The notes under the pieces were generated by a model. That model was not told where the DNA came from, made no database searches, and was given only the letters and a program-made list of their open reading frames with translations. Below, piece after piece: positions 1 to 8,444 of a DNA stretch of 64,000 bases (position 1 is its first letter; each line of letters begins with the position of its first letter). The stretch spans positions 124,001 through 188,000 of the forward strand of contig CANLSR010000002.1 of NCBI GenBank assembly GCA_947493945.1, written 5' to 3'. A program made the position numbers and the translations under genes. Source of the stretch: an uncultured bacterium (GTDB lineage Bacteria; Bacteroidota; Rhodothermia; Rhodothermales; Rubricoccaceae).

Positions 1-272
1 ACCGGACCTGGGTCCTGTCGGATCGTGACGTAGCCCTCTCGCTGCTCGACAGTTGGCGGCGGCTCGACCGACCACAACCACAACTTACCCTGAGCCGGGC
101 GGTTGGGGACGGAGTCCAGAACCACGACCACCCGGTAGGTCCCTGTAATCGACATCCGCTCGCTGTCCTGAAACGGCAGCGCCTGGGGCCACTCGGGCGG
201 GCAGTCCTGGCCGCTGGCGCCTGCCGCGAGTACGAGCGCCAGCGGCACGATACGGAGCGCTAGGCTAGCCAA
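1..272 (-). CDS. Secreted protein, N-terminal part only (runs off window)
   Basis: This reading frame is open from the left window edge on the minus strand, so only the N-terminal ~90 residues are present. I chose a TTG at 272, which overlaps the 3' end of spmB by 8 bases; a GTG at 248 is the alternative. The start encodes a hydrophobic stretch (LALRIVPLALVLAAG) followed by ASGQD, a plausible signal peptide with cleavage near residue 21, so the product is probably exported. After it come CPPEWP and a beta-rich looking segment with a YRVVVVLDSVPN sequence. I recognise no family. The signal-peptide codons contain a copy of the CCGCTGGCGC...GCGCCAGCGG inverted repeat seen between genes elsewhere in the window. 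Confidence 0.5.
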   Translation of the reverse strand, partial: MASLALRIVPLALVLAAGASGQDCPPEWPQALPFQDSERMSITGTYRVVVVLDSVPNRPAQGKLWLWSVEPPPTVEQREGYVTIRQDPGP

Positions 273-807
273 AGAAAAGAAGGCAGAGCCAGACGGCGAA
301 CAGCATGGCGGCCACGTCGGCGAGCAGGCCGGCCGGGAGGGCGTGGCGCGTCTTGCTCACGCCGGCCGCCCCGAAGTAGACCGCGATCACGTAGAACGTG
401 GTCTCGGTCGAGCCGAACATGGTGGACGCCATCCGGGTGATCAGCGACGTCTCGCCGTACTGGGCCGCCAGGTCCGCCACGATGGCGACCGAGCCCGAGC
501 CCGTCAGCGGCCGGACGATGGCCATCGGCAGCACCTCGGCCGGCATCCCGATCAGGGCCAGCACCGGGCCCAGCGCGCCCGCCAGCCACTCCATCGCGCC
601 CGACGCCCGGAACATCCCGATCGCAAACAGGATGGCGACGAGGTACGGGATGATCCGCACCGCCAGCCCGAATCCTTCTTTCCCGCCCTCGACGAAGGAC
701 TCGTAGACGGGCACTTTTTTGACCAAGCCGTAGAGCGGGATCCCGACGATCATCGCCGGGAGCACGAACACGGACAAGGCGCCGATAATGTCGCGGAAGG
801 TGTCCAT
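265..807 (-). CDS. spmB: Spore maturation protein B-like nucleoside-recognition (Gate) membrane protein
   Basis: 180 residues, close to the usual ~175-180 of SpmB. It is strongly hydrophobic with about five membrane segments, and it has the family's charged loop KKVPVYESFVEGGKEGF near residues 30-47 and the GSTETTFYVIAVYFGAAG segment near 132-149. SpmA/SpmB pairs carry the nucleoside-recognition (Gate) domain. They were named for spore cortex dehydration in Bacillus, but they are common in non-sporulating Bacteroidota, where the substrate is unknown. The ATG overlaps the stop of the upstream spmA (TAATG), so the two are translationally coupled. Nothing in the window suggests sporulation, so the name is historical. 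Confidence 0.9.
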   Translation of the reverse strand: MDTFRDIIGALSVFVLPAMIVGIPLYGLVKKVPVYESFVEGGKEGFGLAVRIIPYLVAILFAIGMFRASGAMEWLAGALGPVLALIGMPAEVLPMAIVRPLTGSGSVAIVADLAAQYGETSLITRMASTMFGSTETTFYVIAVYFGAAGVSKTRHALPAGLLADVAAMLFAVWLCLLFFG

Positions 808-1832
808 TAGGCCTCAGGCGTGGCGACGGGGCCGTGGCGGAGCGGGTCGGTCGCGCGGTACCGCCTCAAGCGGCCGAAGCCCTTGGCCGCCAGAATGGCC
901 ACGATCAGCGAGCCCATCGTGGTAAACAGGATGGGGAAGTAGACGTTGTTGGTCTCGACGCCCAGGATCGCGATCAGCGTGATCGGCGGGATGAGCTGCA
1001 CGCTGGCGGTGTTCAGCGCCAGCAGCATGACCATCGAGTTTGTGGCCGTGTCGGGTTCGGGGTTCAGCGTCTGAAGCTCCTCCATCGCCTTGACCCCGAA
1101 CGGCGTGGCCGCGTTGCCCAAGCCGAACACGTTGGCGGCCAGGTTGAGCGCGATCATGCCCATCGCCGGGTGGTCGCGCGGGATCTCGGGGAACAGCGGG
1201 CCGAGCACCGGCCGCACCACCTTAACCAGCGCCAGGATGATGCCGGCGTCCTCGGCGATCTTGCTCAACCCCAAGAACAGCACCAGCACGCCGATCAGGC
1301 CGAGGGCGATGGTGACGGCGACCTCGGCAAAGTCGATGGCCGCCGTCGTGATCGCGCCCAGCTTGACGAACCGGACCGGCGCGAACGTGAGCGCGGCCGT
1401 CGCGCGCGCGCCGCTGGCGGTCGGCGTCCCCGGCGGGCTGGCGGCCGGCGCCAGGCGGAGGTCTGAGAGCGTGCCCTGCAAGATCTGGTCGCGCGGGTTG
1501 GTCGCGCCGCGGATCACGTCGAGCGGCGCCGGGAGCTCGGCCTCGGCGTCGGCCAGCACCAGCTCGGTCGCGTCGTCGGACTGGCGGAGCGTGGCGTCGT
1601 AGCTCGCCTGGGGCGTCCCGTCGACGCCATACGCCTGGCGGAAGGCGGTCGAGTCGATGAGCAGACGGACCGGCTGGCGGGGCGCGTCGGCGTCGTAGGG
1701 CCGGTCGAACTCCAGCGTCACCGCGAGCGGCTGGCCGTTGCGGTACGGGTCGTTCACGACGTCGCCGATGTCGCTGGCGAGCGCGAACACCAGGCTCACG
1801 ATGATGAGCCCGGCCCAGATGTAGTTGAGCAT
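807..1832 (-). CDS. spmA: Spore maturation protein A-like Gate-domain membrane protein with a long insertion
   Basis: 341 residues, against about 196 for Bacillus SpmA. An N-terminal membrane helix (LIIVSLVFALASDIGDVV, residues 9-26) is followed by a soluble insertion of roughly 130 residues (about 30-155) rich in D, A and P. The conserved Gate-domain membrane region then starts near AITTAAIDFAEVAVTIALG and includes FGLGNAATPFGVKAMEEL. The insertion looks like a periplasmic or cytoplasmic domain placed between the first helix and the core; I do not recognise its fold. The gene is first in a two-gene unit with spmB and the stop/start codons overlap. The annotation as SpmA rests on the C-terminal 180 residues. 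Confidence 0.88.
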   Translation of the reverse strand: MLNYIWAGLIIVSLVFALASDIGDVVNDPYRNGQPLAVTLEFDRPYDADAPRQPVRLLIDSTAFRQAYGVDGTPQASYDATLRQSDDATELVLADAEAELPAPLDVIRGATNPRDQILQGTLSDLRLAPAASPPGTPTASGARATAALTFAPVRFVKLGAITTAAIDFAEVAVTIALGLIGVLVLFLGLSKIAEDAGIILALVKVVRPVLGPLFPEIPRDHPAMGMIALNLAANVFGLGNAATPFGVKAMEELQTLNPEPDTATNSMVMLLALNTASVQLIPPITLIAILGVETNNVYFPILFTTMGSLIVAILAAKGFGRLRRYRATDPLRHGPVATPEA

Positions 1833-1949
1833 GGGCGGCGGTGGGGGAGCCCGAAGGTCGCCGCGCCCGAGCGGTCGCGCAACTGGCGCCGGCTTGCGCG
1901 ACCGCCGGGCCGGGCGCGCGACGCCTCGCCGACCCGCACCGCCAGCCGG

Positions 1950-3806
1950 TCAGGCGCCGTCCGCCGTGGCCGGCGCGTCGTAGTGCTGGCGGATGGCGCG
2001 GGCGACGGCCGGGCCGGTGACGGCCGCGATCTCGGCCTCGGTCGCCGCCTTGACGGATTTGAGGCTGCCGAGCTCGGTCAGCAGCTTCTTGGCCGTCTTG
2101 GCGCCCACGCCCGGAATGTCCAACAGCTCACTCCTCAAGTCCTTGATCCGGCGCTGCTTGCGCTGGGCCGTGACCGCGAACCGGTGCGCCTCGTCGCGGA
2201 CGCGCTGGATCAGCCGCAGCGACGACGACGTGCGCGGGATGATCACCGACTCGCTCTGCCCTGGGAAAAACACCTCCTCCAGCCGCTTGGCCAGCCCGAC
2301 GACCGGGAACTTGCCGTAGACATCGACGCGCCGAAGCGACTCGACGGAACTGGAGAGCTGGCCCTTGCCGCCGTCGATGATCACCAGGTCCGGCCACGGC
2401 CCGTTTTCTTCGAGCAGGCGGGAGTAGCGCCGCTCCACCACTTCGCGCATCGACTGGAAGTCGTCCGGCTTGCCGGACTCGACCGTCCGGATCTTATAGG
2501 TCCGGTAGTCCGACTTGCGCGGCTTTCCGTCCTGGAAGACGACGCAGGACGCGACCGTGCCGGTGCCGCCCAGGTGCGAGATGTCGAAGCACTCGATCCG
2601 GCGCGGCGTCTTTTTGAGGCGCAGGTCGCGCTGCAGGCTCATCACGGAGCGCGGGATCCGGTCCTCCTCGCGCTTCTCTTGCTGGAGCTGCCACTCGCTC
2701 AGGAGCAGCCGAGCGTTCGCCTCGACCATGTTCATCAGGTCCACCTTCTCGCCGCGCTGGGGCGTCCGCACCTCGACCTTTTTCCCCTTGCGCTCGCGCA
2801 GCAGCTCCTCCACGGCCGACGGCTCCGCCAGCGGGCCGGCGAGGTAGACCTCGTTGGGCAAAAACGTGGCCTGGGCGTAGTACGCCTCCACAAAGCGCTG
2901 CAGCAGCTCCCCGTCCTCTGACCCCTCGATCCCGCGCACGACCTTGTGCTGGCGGCCGATGATCTTGCCCTCGCGCACCTTGAACAGCACGCCCACGCCG
3001 GCGTCGCTCTCGCGGTCGACGGCCAGGGCGAACAGGTCGCGGTCGACCTCGGGATCGGTCACCACCTTCTGGCGCTGGGCGTACTTCTCGAGCGCGCGGA
3101 CGCGGTCGCGGTAGGCGGCGGCCTCCTCGAACTGCTTGTCGGCCGCGAGCCGGCCCATCTCGTCTTTCAAGAGCGCGATGAGCTCGCCGGTCTTGCCGTT
3201 GAGCAGACGGCGGATCTGCTCGATGGTCTGGTTGTAGTGGGCCTCGGTCTCGTACCCGACGCACGGCGCGGCGCACTTCTGGATGTGGTAGTCCAGGCAC
3301 GGCTGGTACTTGCCGGCCTCGATGGCGGCCTGGTTGAGGTGCAACGAGCACGACCGGAGCTTGAACAGGTCCTTGATCGTCTTCAGCATCAGGTTCATCG
3401 CCTTCGCGTCCGTGTACGGGCCGAAGTACTCCGACCCGTCGCGGCGCACCTTGCGCGTGGGGAAGACGCGGGGGAAGCGCTCGTTCTTGATGCAGATAAA
3501 CGGGTACGACTTGTCGTCCTTGAGCAGGACGTTGTACCGCGGCTTGAGCCGCTTGATCAGGTTGTCCTCCAAGAGCAGCGACTCGGCCTCCGTGTCGGTC
3601 ACGATCACCTCCACGTCGTCGATCCGCTTGACGAGGGCCTGGATCCGCGCCTCGCGCGGGCGGCCCTCCTGGAAGTAGCTCCGCACGCGGTTGCGGAGGT
3701 TCTTGGCCTTGCCGACGTAGAGGACGGTCCCGTCGGCGTCCTTGTGCTGGTAGACGCCCGGCCCGGTGGGCAGCTGGCGGAGCTTGTCGTCGAGGGCGTC
3801 GGTCAT
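1950..3806 (-). CDS. uvrC: UvrABC excinuclease subunit C
   Basis: 618 residues, the normal length for UvrC, which makes both incisions around DNA lesions bound by UvrA/UvrB in nucleotide excision repair. Domains in order: a GIY-YIG nuclease at the N-terminus (GVYQ at 17-20, YVGKAKNLRNR at 30-40) for the 3' cut; a UVR motif near 205-240 (DKQFEEAAAYRDRVRAL) that binds UvrB; the RNase H-like endonuclease half with ECFDISH and VIIDGGKGQL for the 5' cut; and tandem helix-hairpin-helix motifs near the C-terminus (LLDIPGVGAKTAKKLL). A Cys-rich patch (CLDYHIQKCAAPC) lies near residue 170, as in many UvrC proteins. It is monocistronic, and the start ATG at 3806 gives the canonical N-terminus. Confidence 0.98.
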   Translation of the reverse strand: MTDALDDKLRQLPTGPGVYQHKDADGTVLYVGKAKNLRNRVRSYFQEGRPREARIQALVKRIDDVEVIVTDTEAESLLLEDNLIKRLKPRYNVLLKDDKSYPFICIKNERFPRVFPTRKVRRDGSEYFGPYTDAKAMNLMLKTIKDLFKLRSCSLHLNQAAIEAGKYQPCLDYHIQKCAAPCVGYETEAHYNQTIEQIRRLLNGKTGELIALLKDEMGRLAADKQFEEAAAYRDRVRALEKYAQRQKVVTDPEVDRDLFALAVDRESDAGVGVLFKVREGKIIGRQHKVVRGIEGSEDGELLQRFVEAYYAQATFLPNEVYLAGPLAEPSAVEELLRERKGKKVEVRTPQRGEKVDLMNMVEANARLLLSEWQLQQEKREEDRIPRSVMSLQRDLRLKKTPRRIECFDISHLGGTGTVASCVVFQDGKPRKSDYRTYKIRTVESGKPDDFQSMREVVERRYSRLLEENGPWPDLVIIDGGKGQLSSSVESLRRVDVYGKFPVVGLAKRLEEVFFPGQSESVIIPRTSSSLRLIQRVRDEAHRFAVTAQRKQRRIKDLRSELLDIPGVGAKTAKKLLTELGSLKSVKAATEAEIAAVTGPAVARAIRQHYDAPATADGA

Positions 3807-3999
3807 GGAAGCCGGCAGGGGAGAGGGCGCGGAGTGTCAACGCCAGCGGGGCAACGTCGTGCCCGGCGGTGACGGCGGCGCGTCACGGGCCGTGGGGGAC
3901 CCTCCCGGAGAGTGGCGGTGTTTAGGAAACGATCTGGGCGGCGGCAAAGTCCCGGCGGCCTCGCCCTCCCGCCCGTCTTCTCACGCACCGTCCAGCCGA

Positions 4000-4719
4000 A
4001 TGCGCGTTTTCCTCCTCGCCCTCGCCCTCAGCGTTGCCGCTGGCGCCTCGGCCCAGTCGCAGGGCGGTACGCGCCCGTCTGGAGACGTGCAGTCGCCGGC
4101 GGGCGCGTACTCGCCGGGCTTCTACGTCGCGCCCGTCGTCGGGATCGGCCTGTCGTCGGGCGGGAGCGCGTTCCTGGTCGGCGCCGCCGTGGGCCGCCAG
4201 CTGAGCGCGCGGACCGACGTGGGGGTCGGCCTCTACGGCGGCGACCTCCGACTCCCAGGCTCCGCGCCGTTCGCGATGGTCCAGCCCCGGGTCGGGCTGG
4301 CGGTGCCTCTGGGCGAGGACCTCCGCGGGCACGCCCAGCTGGCGGGGTCCGTGCTGGCCGCCGACCTCGACACGGCGTTCGACCCCGAGCCGTTCGGGCT
4401 CCGCGTGCTGGGCGCCCAGGCCGAGGCCACGCTGAGCCGCGAGGTCCCCATCGGCGGCTCGTTCCGAATCGCGCCGACGGCCGGCGCCTACGCCGCGGTG
4501 TGCGCCACGTTCGACATCCCCGACCGTCCGGGCGCGTCGTGCGCCGAGGGCGGCGCGCTCGTCGGCGCCCAGGTCTTGTTCCGCGTGTTCGGCGTCGAGG
4601 CGATGGTGCCGCTCGTGTTCCCGGTCCGCGTGGTGGGCGACACCGACCAGGCCAGCCTCAACGGCGCCTTCAACCTGACGCGCCGCGCCATCCCCGGCGG
4701 CGTCCGGGTCCTGTTCTGA
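4000..4719 (+). CDS. Probable outer-membrane or secreted beta-rich protein
   Basis: 239 residues. I chose the ATG at 4000 because it opens a clean signal peptide (MRVFLLALALSVAAGASAQ, cleavage about residue 19). The in-frame upstream extension to 3766 is low-complexity and arginine-rich and is probably not translated. The mature protein alternates short hydrophobic strands with Gly/Ser turns (FYVAPVVGIGLSSGGSAFLVGAAVG, VGVGLYGGDLRLPG) and ends in VRVLF, a terminal aromatic residue typical of outer-membrane beta-barrels. It has two cysteines near residues 168 and 180. The most likely role is a small outer-membrane beta-barrel; family unknown. It converges on the epimerase-hydrolase gene across a short palindrome. 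Confidence 0.7.
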   Translation: MRVFLLALALSVAAGASAQSQGGTRPSGDVQSPAGAYSPGFYVAPVVGIGLSSGGSAFLVGAAVGRQLSARTDVGVGLYGGDLRLPGSAPFAMVQPRVGLAVPLGEDLRGHAQLAGSVLAADLDTAFDPEPFGLRVLGAQAEATLSREVPIGGSFRIAPTAGAYAAVCATFDIPDRPGASCAEGGALVGAQVLFRVFGVEAMVPLVFPVRVVGDTDQASLNGAFNLTRRAIPGGVRVLF

Positions 4720-4727
4720 CGCACCTT

Positions 4728-4755
4728 CCCGCTGGCGACGGGAGCCGCCAGCGGG
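4728..4755. repeat. GCTGGCGG-type palindrome between convergent genes
   Basis: CCCGCTGGCG...CGCCAGCGGG inverted repeat with arms of about 10 nt, lying in the 42-bp gap between two convergent genes. It could act as a T-tract-free bidirectional terminator, and it is one copy of a dispersed family. Confidence 0.7.
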
Positions 4756-4761
4756 CGGCGA

Positions 4762-5925
4762 TCAGCCGTCCGACAAGAACGCGCCGACTTCGGCGGCGAA
4801 CGTCGGCACGTCGACGCCCTGGATGGGGTGGTCGAGGCCGGGGATGATCTGGAGCTGGGCGCCCGGGATGGCGCGGTAGAGGCCGACGGCGTGTCGGACG
4901 TCGAAAAACCGGTCCCGGTCGCCTGCCGAGACGCGCGTCGGGCACGCGATCCGGGCCAGCTCGGAGTCGGCCAGGTGGAGGCCGGGCAGGCCGCGCGTAA
5001 AGGCGATCAGCTGCGCCACCAACCGGCGCCAGCGGCTGGCGCCGTGCGTCTCGGCCAGCCGCCGCGCCCAGAACGGGTGGTCGCGCTCCATGCGGTCCAC
5101 GTCCATCGGGCCGACCATCGCCTCCACCTCGGCCTCGTCCCACTGCACGTTCGCGCCGTGGATCGCCAGCCGGCCGACGAGGTCGGGGCGGCGGACGGCC
5201 AGCGCCAGCGCGACGGCACCGCCCATCGAGAAGCCGAACACGGCGGCGTCGGCGAGGCCAAAGCGGTCAAAGACCGCGATTGCATCCGAGACGTAGTCGT
5301 CCCAGTTCGGCACCTCGGCCGCCAGGTCCGCGCTCCGGCCGTGGCCGGCAAAGTCGAGCGCGTAGACCTGGAACGTCTTCTCCCACACGCGGATAAGCCG
5401 GTCCGTCTCCAGGTCCGTCGAGCCCAGCGCGCCGTGGAGCACCAGGAGCGGCGGCGCGTCGTCCGGCCCGGACACGCCGACCGCCAGCCCGTCGGCCTCG
5501 ACCCACTGGCGGTCGGGGCGGACGCTCTCGACCAGCTCCACCAGCACGCCGGCCGTGTCCTTGGGGTGGAGGAAGACGATGCGCTTGCCGTCGGCGCCGG
5601 GCTTGGGCGCGTCCGCCAGCGTGCGGATGCCCAGGGTCTGGACCCGCTCGACCTCGGCGTCCAGGTCGCCCACCTCGAACGCCAGGTGGTGCAGGCCCGG
5701 GCCCCGCTTGCCCACGAAGCCCGCCACCGGCGAGTCGGGGCGCGTGGCCTCCAACAGCTCCATCTTGGGCGCGGCGCCGGGCCTGCCGCCGTCGCCGAAA
5801 AAGTGGGTCTGGACGCCCTCGCGCTCGACGCGCTCGGACTTGTACGGCGCCGTCGCCAGCAGGTGCTCGAACAAGGCGATCTGGTCGGGTGACGAGGTGG
5901 CGATGCCGACGTGTTCCAGGGTCAT
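4762..5925 (-). CDS. Fusion: methylmalonyl-CoA epimerase (N) + alpha/beta hydrolase (C)
   Basis: 387 residues from the ATG at 5925; the longer frame to 6072 would run into the divergent gene and has no epimerase-like sequence. Residues 1-135 are a complete methylmalonyl-CoA epimerase of the glyoxalase/VOC fold. It starts with LEHVGIAT and carries GLHHLAFEVGDLD at 77-89, with likely metal ligands H5, H79 or H80, and E130. The enzyme interconverts R- and S-methylmalonyl-CoA in propionate/succinate metabolism. Residues about 145-387 are an alpha/beta hydrolase with an oxyanion segment LVLHGALG, nucleophile elbow GFSMGG (Ser233), probable acid D336 and His366 in GLDHP. The two halves are joined in frame without a stop. 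The hydrolase substrate is unknown; a CoA ester or lactone would suit the partner, but this is a guess. Confidence 0.88.
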   Translation of the reverse strand: MTLEHVGIATSSPDQIALFEHLLATAPYKSERVEREGVQTHFFGDGGRPGAAPKMELLEATRPDSPVAGFVGKRGPGLHHLAFEVGDLDAEVERVQTLGIRTLADAPKPGADGKRIVFLHPKDTAGVLVELVESVRPDRQWVEADGLAVGVSGPDDAPPLLVLHGALGSTDLETDRLIRVWEKTFQVYALDFAGHGRSADLAAEVPNWDDYVSDAIAVFDRFGLADAAVFGFSMGGAVALALAVRRPDLVGRLAIHGANVQWDEAEVEAMVGPMDVDRMERDHPFWARRLAETHGASRWRRLVAQLIAFTRGLPGLHLADSELARIACPTRVSAGDRDRFFDVRHAVGLYRAIPGAQLQIIPGLDHPIQGVDVPTFAAEVGAFLSDG

Positions 5926-5986
5926 GGTGCGGGGTGGGGGGAGGGGCCGCTGAAACTCGCGTCCGGCGCCGAGGGTCTGACGGCCG

Positions 5987-6979
5987 ATGCCTGTCCACAC
6001 TCCGTCTCCCGGCGCAGGCGCTCCGCCAGCTCGCGGCGAGAGCGACGCCCAGCGCCAGCAGCGGTTGGCCATGACGGCCAGCCTGGCCGTCGCCGTGGTG
6101 ATGCTGGTCGGGAAGGGGGCGGCGGTGGCCCTGACGGGCTCGGCGGCGATCCTGTCCGACGCGCTCGAGTCGGTGGTCCACCTCGCGGCGACGGCGATGG
6201 CGGGCTTTAGCCTGTGGTACGCCGCCCAACCGGCCGACGCGGATCATCCGTACGGGCACGGCAAAATCGCCTACTTCTCGTCGGGCGTCGAGGGCGCGCT
6301 CATCCTGCTGGCGGCCGTCGCCATCGTGTGGACGGCGGTGCTGGACCTGATCCGCGGGCCGGAGGTGCAGCAGATCGGGGCCGGACTGCTCATCACGGGC
6401 GGGCTGGCGCTCGTCAACCTGGCGCTGGGGCTGACGCTGGTGCGCGTCGGCCGGCGCACGCACTCGTTGGTGCTGGTCGCCAACGGCCACCACGTCCTGA
6501 CCGACATGTGGACGAGCCTGGGCGTCGTCGTCGGCATTGGCTTGGTGTGGTGGACGGGCGCCGTCTGGCTCGACCCGGTCGTGGCGCTCGTGCTGGGCGT
6601 CAACATCGTCTGGACCAGCGGCGGGCTGATGCGCCAGGCGTACAGCGGGCTGATGGAGACGGCCGATCCGCACGAGACCCAGCGCGTGCTCCAGGTGCTG
6701 GACGATGCCGTCGTCGAGGGATTGATCGAGGGCCACCACCACGTCCGCCACCGGCGCGTGAACGACCAGGTCTGGATCGACCAGCACCTGCTGCTGCCCG
6801 ACGACCTGACGCTGACCGTGGCGCACGACCGGGCGACGACGGTCGAGCTGCGCCAGCGTGCGATCTTCCCCGAGAGCCGCGTCCAGGTCACGAGCCATCT
6901 GGAGCCGCGCTCGCACGACCATCCCGCCGGCGCCGCCCACGACATCGCGGCCCACACGTTCACTCCCCACACGTCCTGA
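5987..6979 (+). CDS. Cation diffusion facilitator family transporter
   Basis: 330 residues. Six membrane segments lie between about residues 29 and 210, with the CDF hallmarks SDALESVVHLAA after TM1-2 and HPYGHGK at the TM2-TM3 loop. HHVLTDMWTSLGV in TM5 supplies the second metal-site His and Asp residues. A C-terminal cytoplasmic domain of about 90 residues is rich in His (EGHHHVRHRR). Such proteins export Zn, Fe, Co or Mn in exchange for protons; the metal here cannot be told from sequence. Its stop overlaps the start of the next gene (TGATG), so the two are co-translated. It is transcribed divergently from the epimerase fusion, with only 61 bp between them. Confidence 0.93.
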   Translation: MPVHTPSPGAGAPPARGESDAQRQQRLAMTASLAVAVVMLVGKGAAVALTGSAAILSDALESVVHLAATAMAGFSLWYAAQPADADHPYGHGKIAYFSSGVEGALILLAAVAIVWTAVLDLIRGPEVQQIGAGLLITGGLALVNLALGLTLVRVGRRTHSLVLVANGHHVLTDMWTSLGVVVGIGLVWWTGAVWLDPVVALVLGVNIVWTSGGLMRQAYSGLMETADPHETQRVLQVLDDAVVEGLIEGHHHVRHRRVNDQVWIDQHLLLPDDLTLTVAHDRATTVELRQRAIFPESRVQVTSHLEPRSHDHPAGAAHDIAAHTFTPHTS

Positions 6980-8349
6980 TGCGCATCGCTGTCGTAGGAG
7001 GGTTGGCGGCCGGCCCGGCTGCCGCCGCCGAGGCCAAGCGCCAGTCGCCCCAAGCCGACGTGGTGATGTTCGAGGCCGGCCCGCACACGTCGGTCGGGAC
7101 GTGCGAAATCCCGTACTTCATCGGCGGAGAGCTCGAACTCGGCACCAACCTGGTCGTGTTGACGCCCGAGGCGATGGAGCGCACGCGGGGCGTCCGGGTC
7201 CACGTCCGCCACCGCGTCACAGCGCTGGACCTGCGCGCGGGCCGGCTCACCGTCGACGCGCTCGACTACGGCGCGAGTCGCGACGAGCCGTTCGACCGGC
7301 TGATCCTGGCGACGGGCGCCCGCACCCGCCGGCTGGGCGTCCCAGGCGAGGACGCGGCCGGCGTGTTCTCGGTCCGCAACCTGGTGGACACCCAGCGAAT
7401 CGAGCGGTGGCTGGCCACCGAGCCCGTCCGCCACGTCGTGGTCGTGGGCGGCGGCTACATCGGCCTGGAGATGGCCGACGCCGTCCGCCAGCGCGGCGTG
7501 CGGGCCACGATCCTCAACCCGGCCGGGCGCGTCCTCAACCGGACCGTCGCCTGCGAGGCGAGCAGCCTCATGGACCGCGCCGTCGCCGACGCCGGCGTCG
7601 TGGTCCGGCCCGAGCGGGCGACGGAAATCCTCCAGGACGACACCGGCCGCGTGCGCGCAGTGCGGACCGACCGCGGCGAGATCGTGGGCTGCCAGATGGT
7701 GATCGTCTCGGTCGGCATCGAGCCCAATGCCGAGCTGGCGGCGGCGGCCGGGATCAAGCTGGGCGACGCCGGCGGCATCGCCGTCGACGACGAGATGCGG
7801 ACGTCGGCGCGGTCGGTGTGGGCCTGCGGCGACGCCGTTCAGATCCCGCGCGCGCCCGACGGCAAGCGGGTGCTGTGGCCGCTCGCGACCACGGCCCGGC
7901 GCACCGCCCGAGTGGCCGCGCGCAACGCCGCGTCCCGCCGCGGAGGCGCCGACCGGTTCCGTCCGTTCGCGGGCGCCGTCGCGGTCAAGGCGTTCGGCAT
8001 CGAAGTCGGGTCGGTGGGCCTGTCGATGGCGCAGGCTCTCGCGTCCGGCCTGGACGCCGTCGCGGTCGACGCCCGCCACACCAGCCGCGTGGGCTCATTT
8101 CCTGGGTCCCGATCCATCGACGTGCGCCTGGTGTTCGAGCGCGGCACGGGGCGTCTCTTGGGCGGCCAGTTGGTCGGCGCCGAGGGCGCCGCGCTGCGCG
8201 CCAACGTGCTCGTCCCGTTGGTCCAGGGCGGCGGGACCGTCCGCGAGCTGGCCGAGGACCACGACCTGATCTACAACCCGCCGCTGGCTCCGGCCGTCGA
8301 CCCGCTCAAAGTCGCCGCCAGCCTGGCGATGCGGAAGCTGAGGGGTTGA
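6979..8349 (+). CDS. FAD-dependent pyridine nucleotide-disulfide oxidoreductase, CoA-disulfide reductase-like
   Basis: 456 residues from the ATG that overlaps the CDF stop. An N-terminal FAD-binding GG-A motif (VVGGLAAGPAAAAEAKR) is followed by a single active-site cysteine, C42, in SVGTCEIPYFIGG. That matches CoA-disulfide reductases and NADH oxidases/peroxidases, which use one redox cysteine rather than a CxxxxC pair. A second Rossmann motif (VVVGGGYIGLEMA) binds NAD(P)H, and a C-terminal dimerisation domain follows (VDVRLVFE, LLGGQLVG). A likely role is reducing CoA disulfides, polysulfides or peroxide. Coupling to a metal exporter suggests a link between redox and metal stress; this is inference. 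Confidence 0.88.
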   Translation: MRIAVVGGLAAGPAAAAEAKRQSPQADVVMFEAGPHTSVGTCEIPYFIGGELELGTNLVVLTPEAMERTRGVRVHVRHRVTALDLRAGRLTVDALDYGASRDEPFDRLILATGARTRRLGVPGEDAAGVFSVRNLVDTQRIERWLATEPVRHVVVVGGGYIGLEMADAVRQRGVRATILNPAGRVLNRTVACEASSLMDRAVADAGVVVRPERATEILQDDTGRVRAVRTDRGEIVGCQMVIVSVGIEPNAELAAAAGIKLGDAGGIAVDDEMRTSARSVWACGDAVQIPRAPDGKRVLWPLATTARRTARVAARNAASRRGGADRFRPFAGAVAVKAFGIEVGSVGLSMAQALASGLDAVAVDARHTSRVGSFPGSRSIDVRLVFERGTGRLLGGQLVGAEGAALRANVLVPLVQGGGTVRELAEDHDLIYNPPLAPAVDPLKVAASLAMRKLRG

Positions 8350-8444
8350 AAGGCCCCGCCGTCTAACGTTCCAGCTGACGTCCCGCCGGCTTGGGGCGCC
8401 AGCGCTCGGCGAGCAGCCACTTTCCCACACTTCCCGCACTTCCC

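Noticed and set aside
265..1832. Evidence of sporulation from spmAB
   Set aside because: These genes are common in non-sporulating Bacteroidota, and no other sporulation gene is seen.
2494..3840. A 448-codon minus-strand frame within uvrC
   Set aside because: Out-of-frame shadow in GC-rich DNA with an arginine/proline-rich product; uvrC itself is unambiguous.
8391..8444. TTG start 18 codons upstream for the NUDIX gene
   Set aside because: The extra residues are low-complexity and unlike NUDIX N-termini; the GTG at 8445 gives the normal length.
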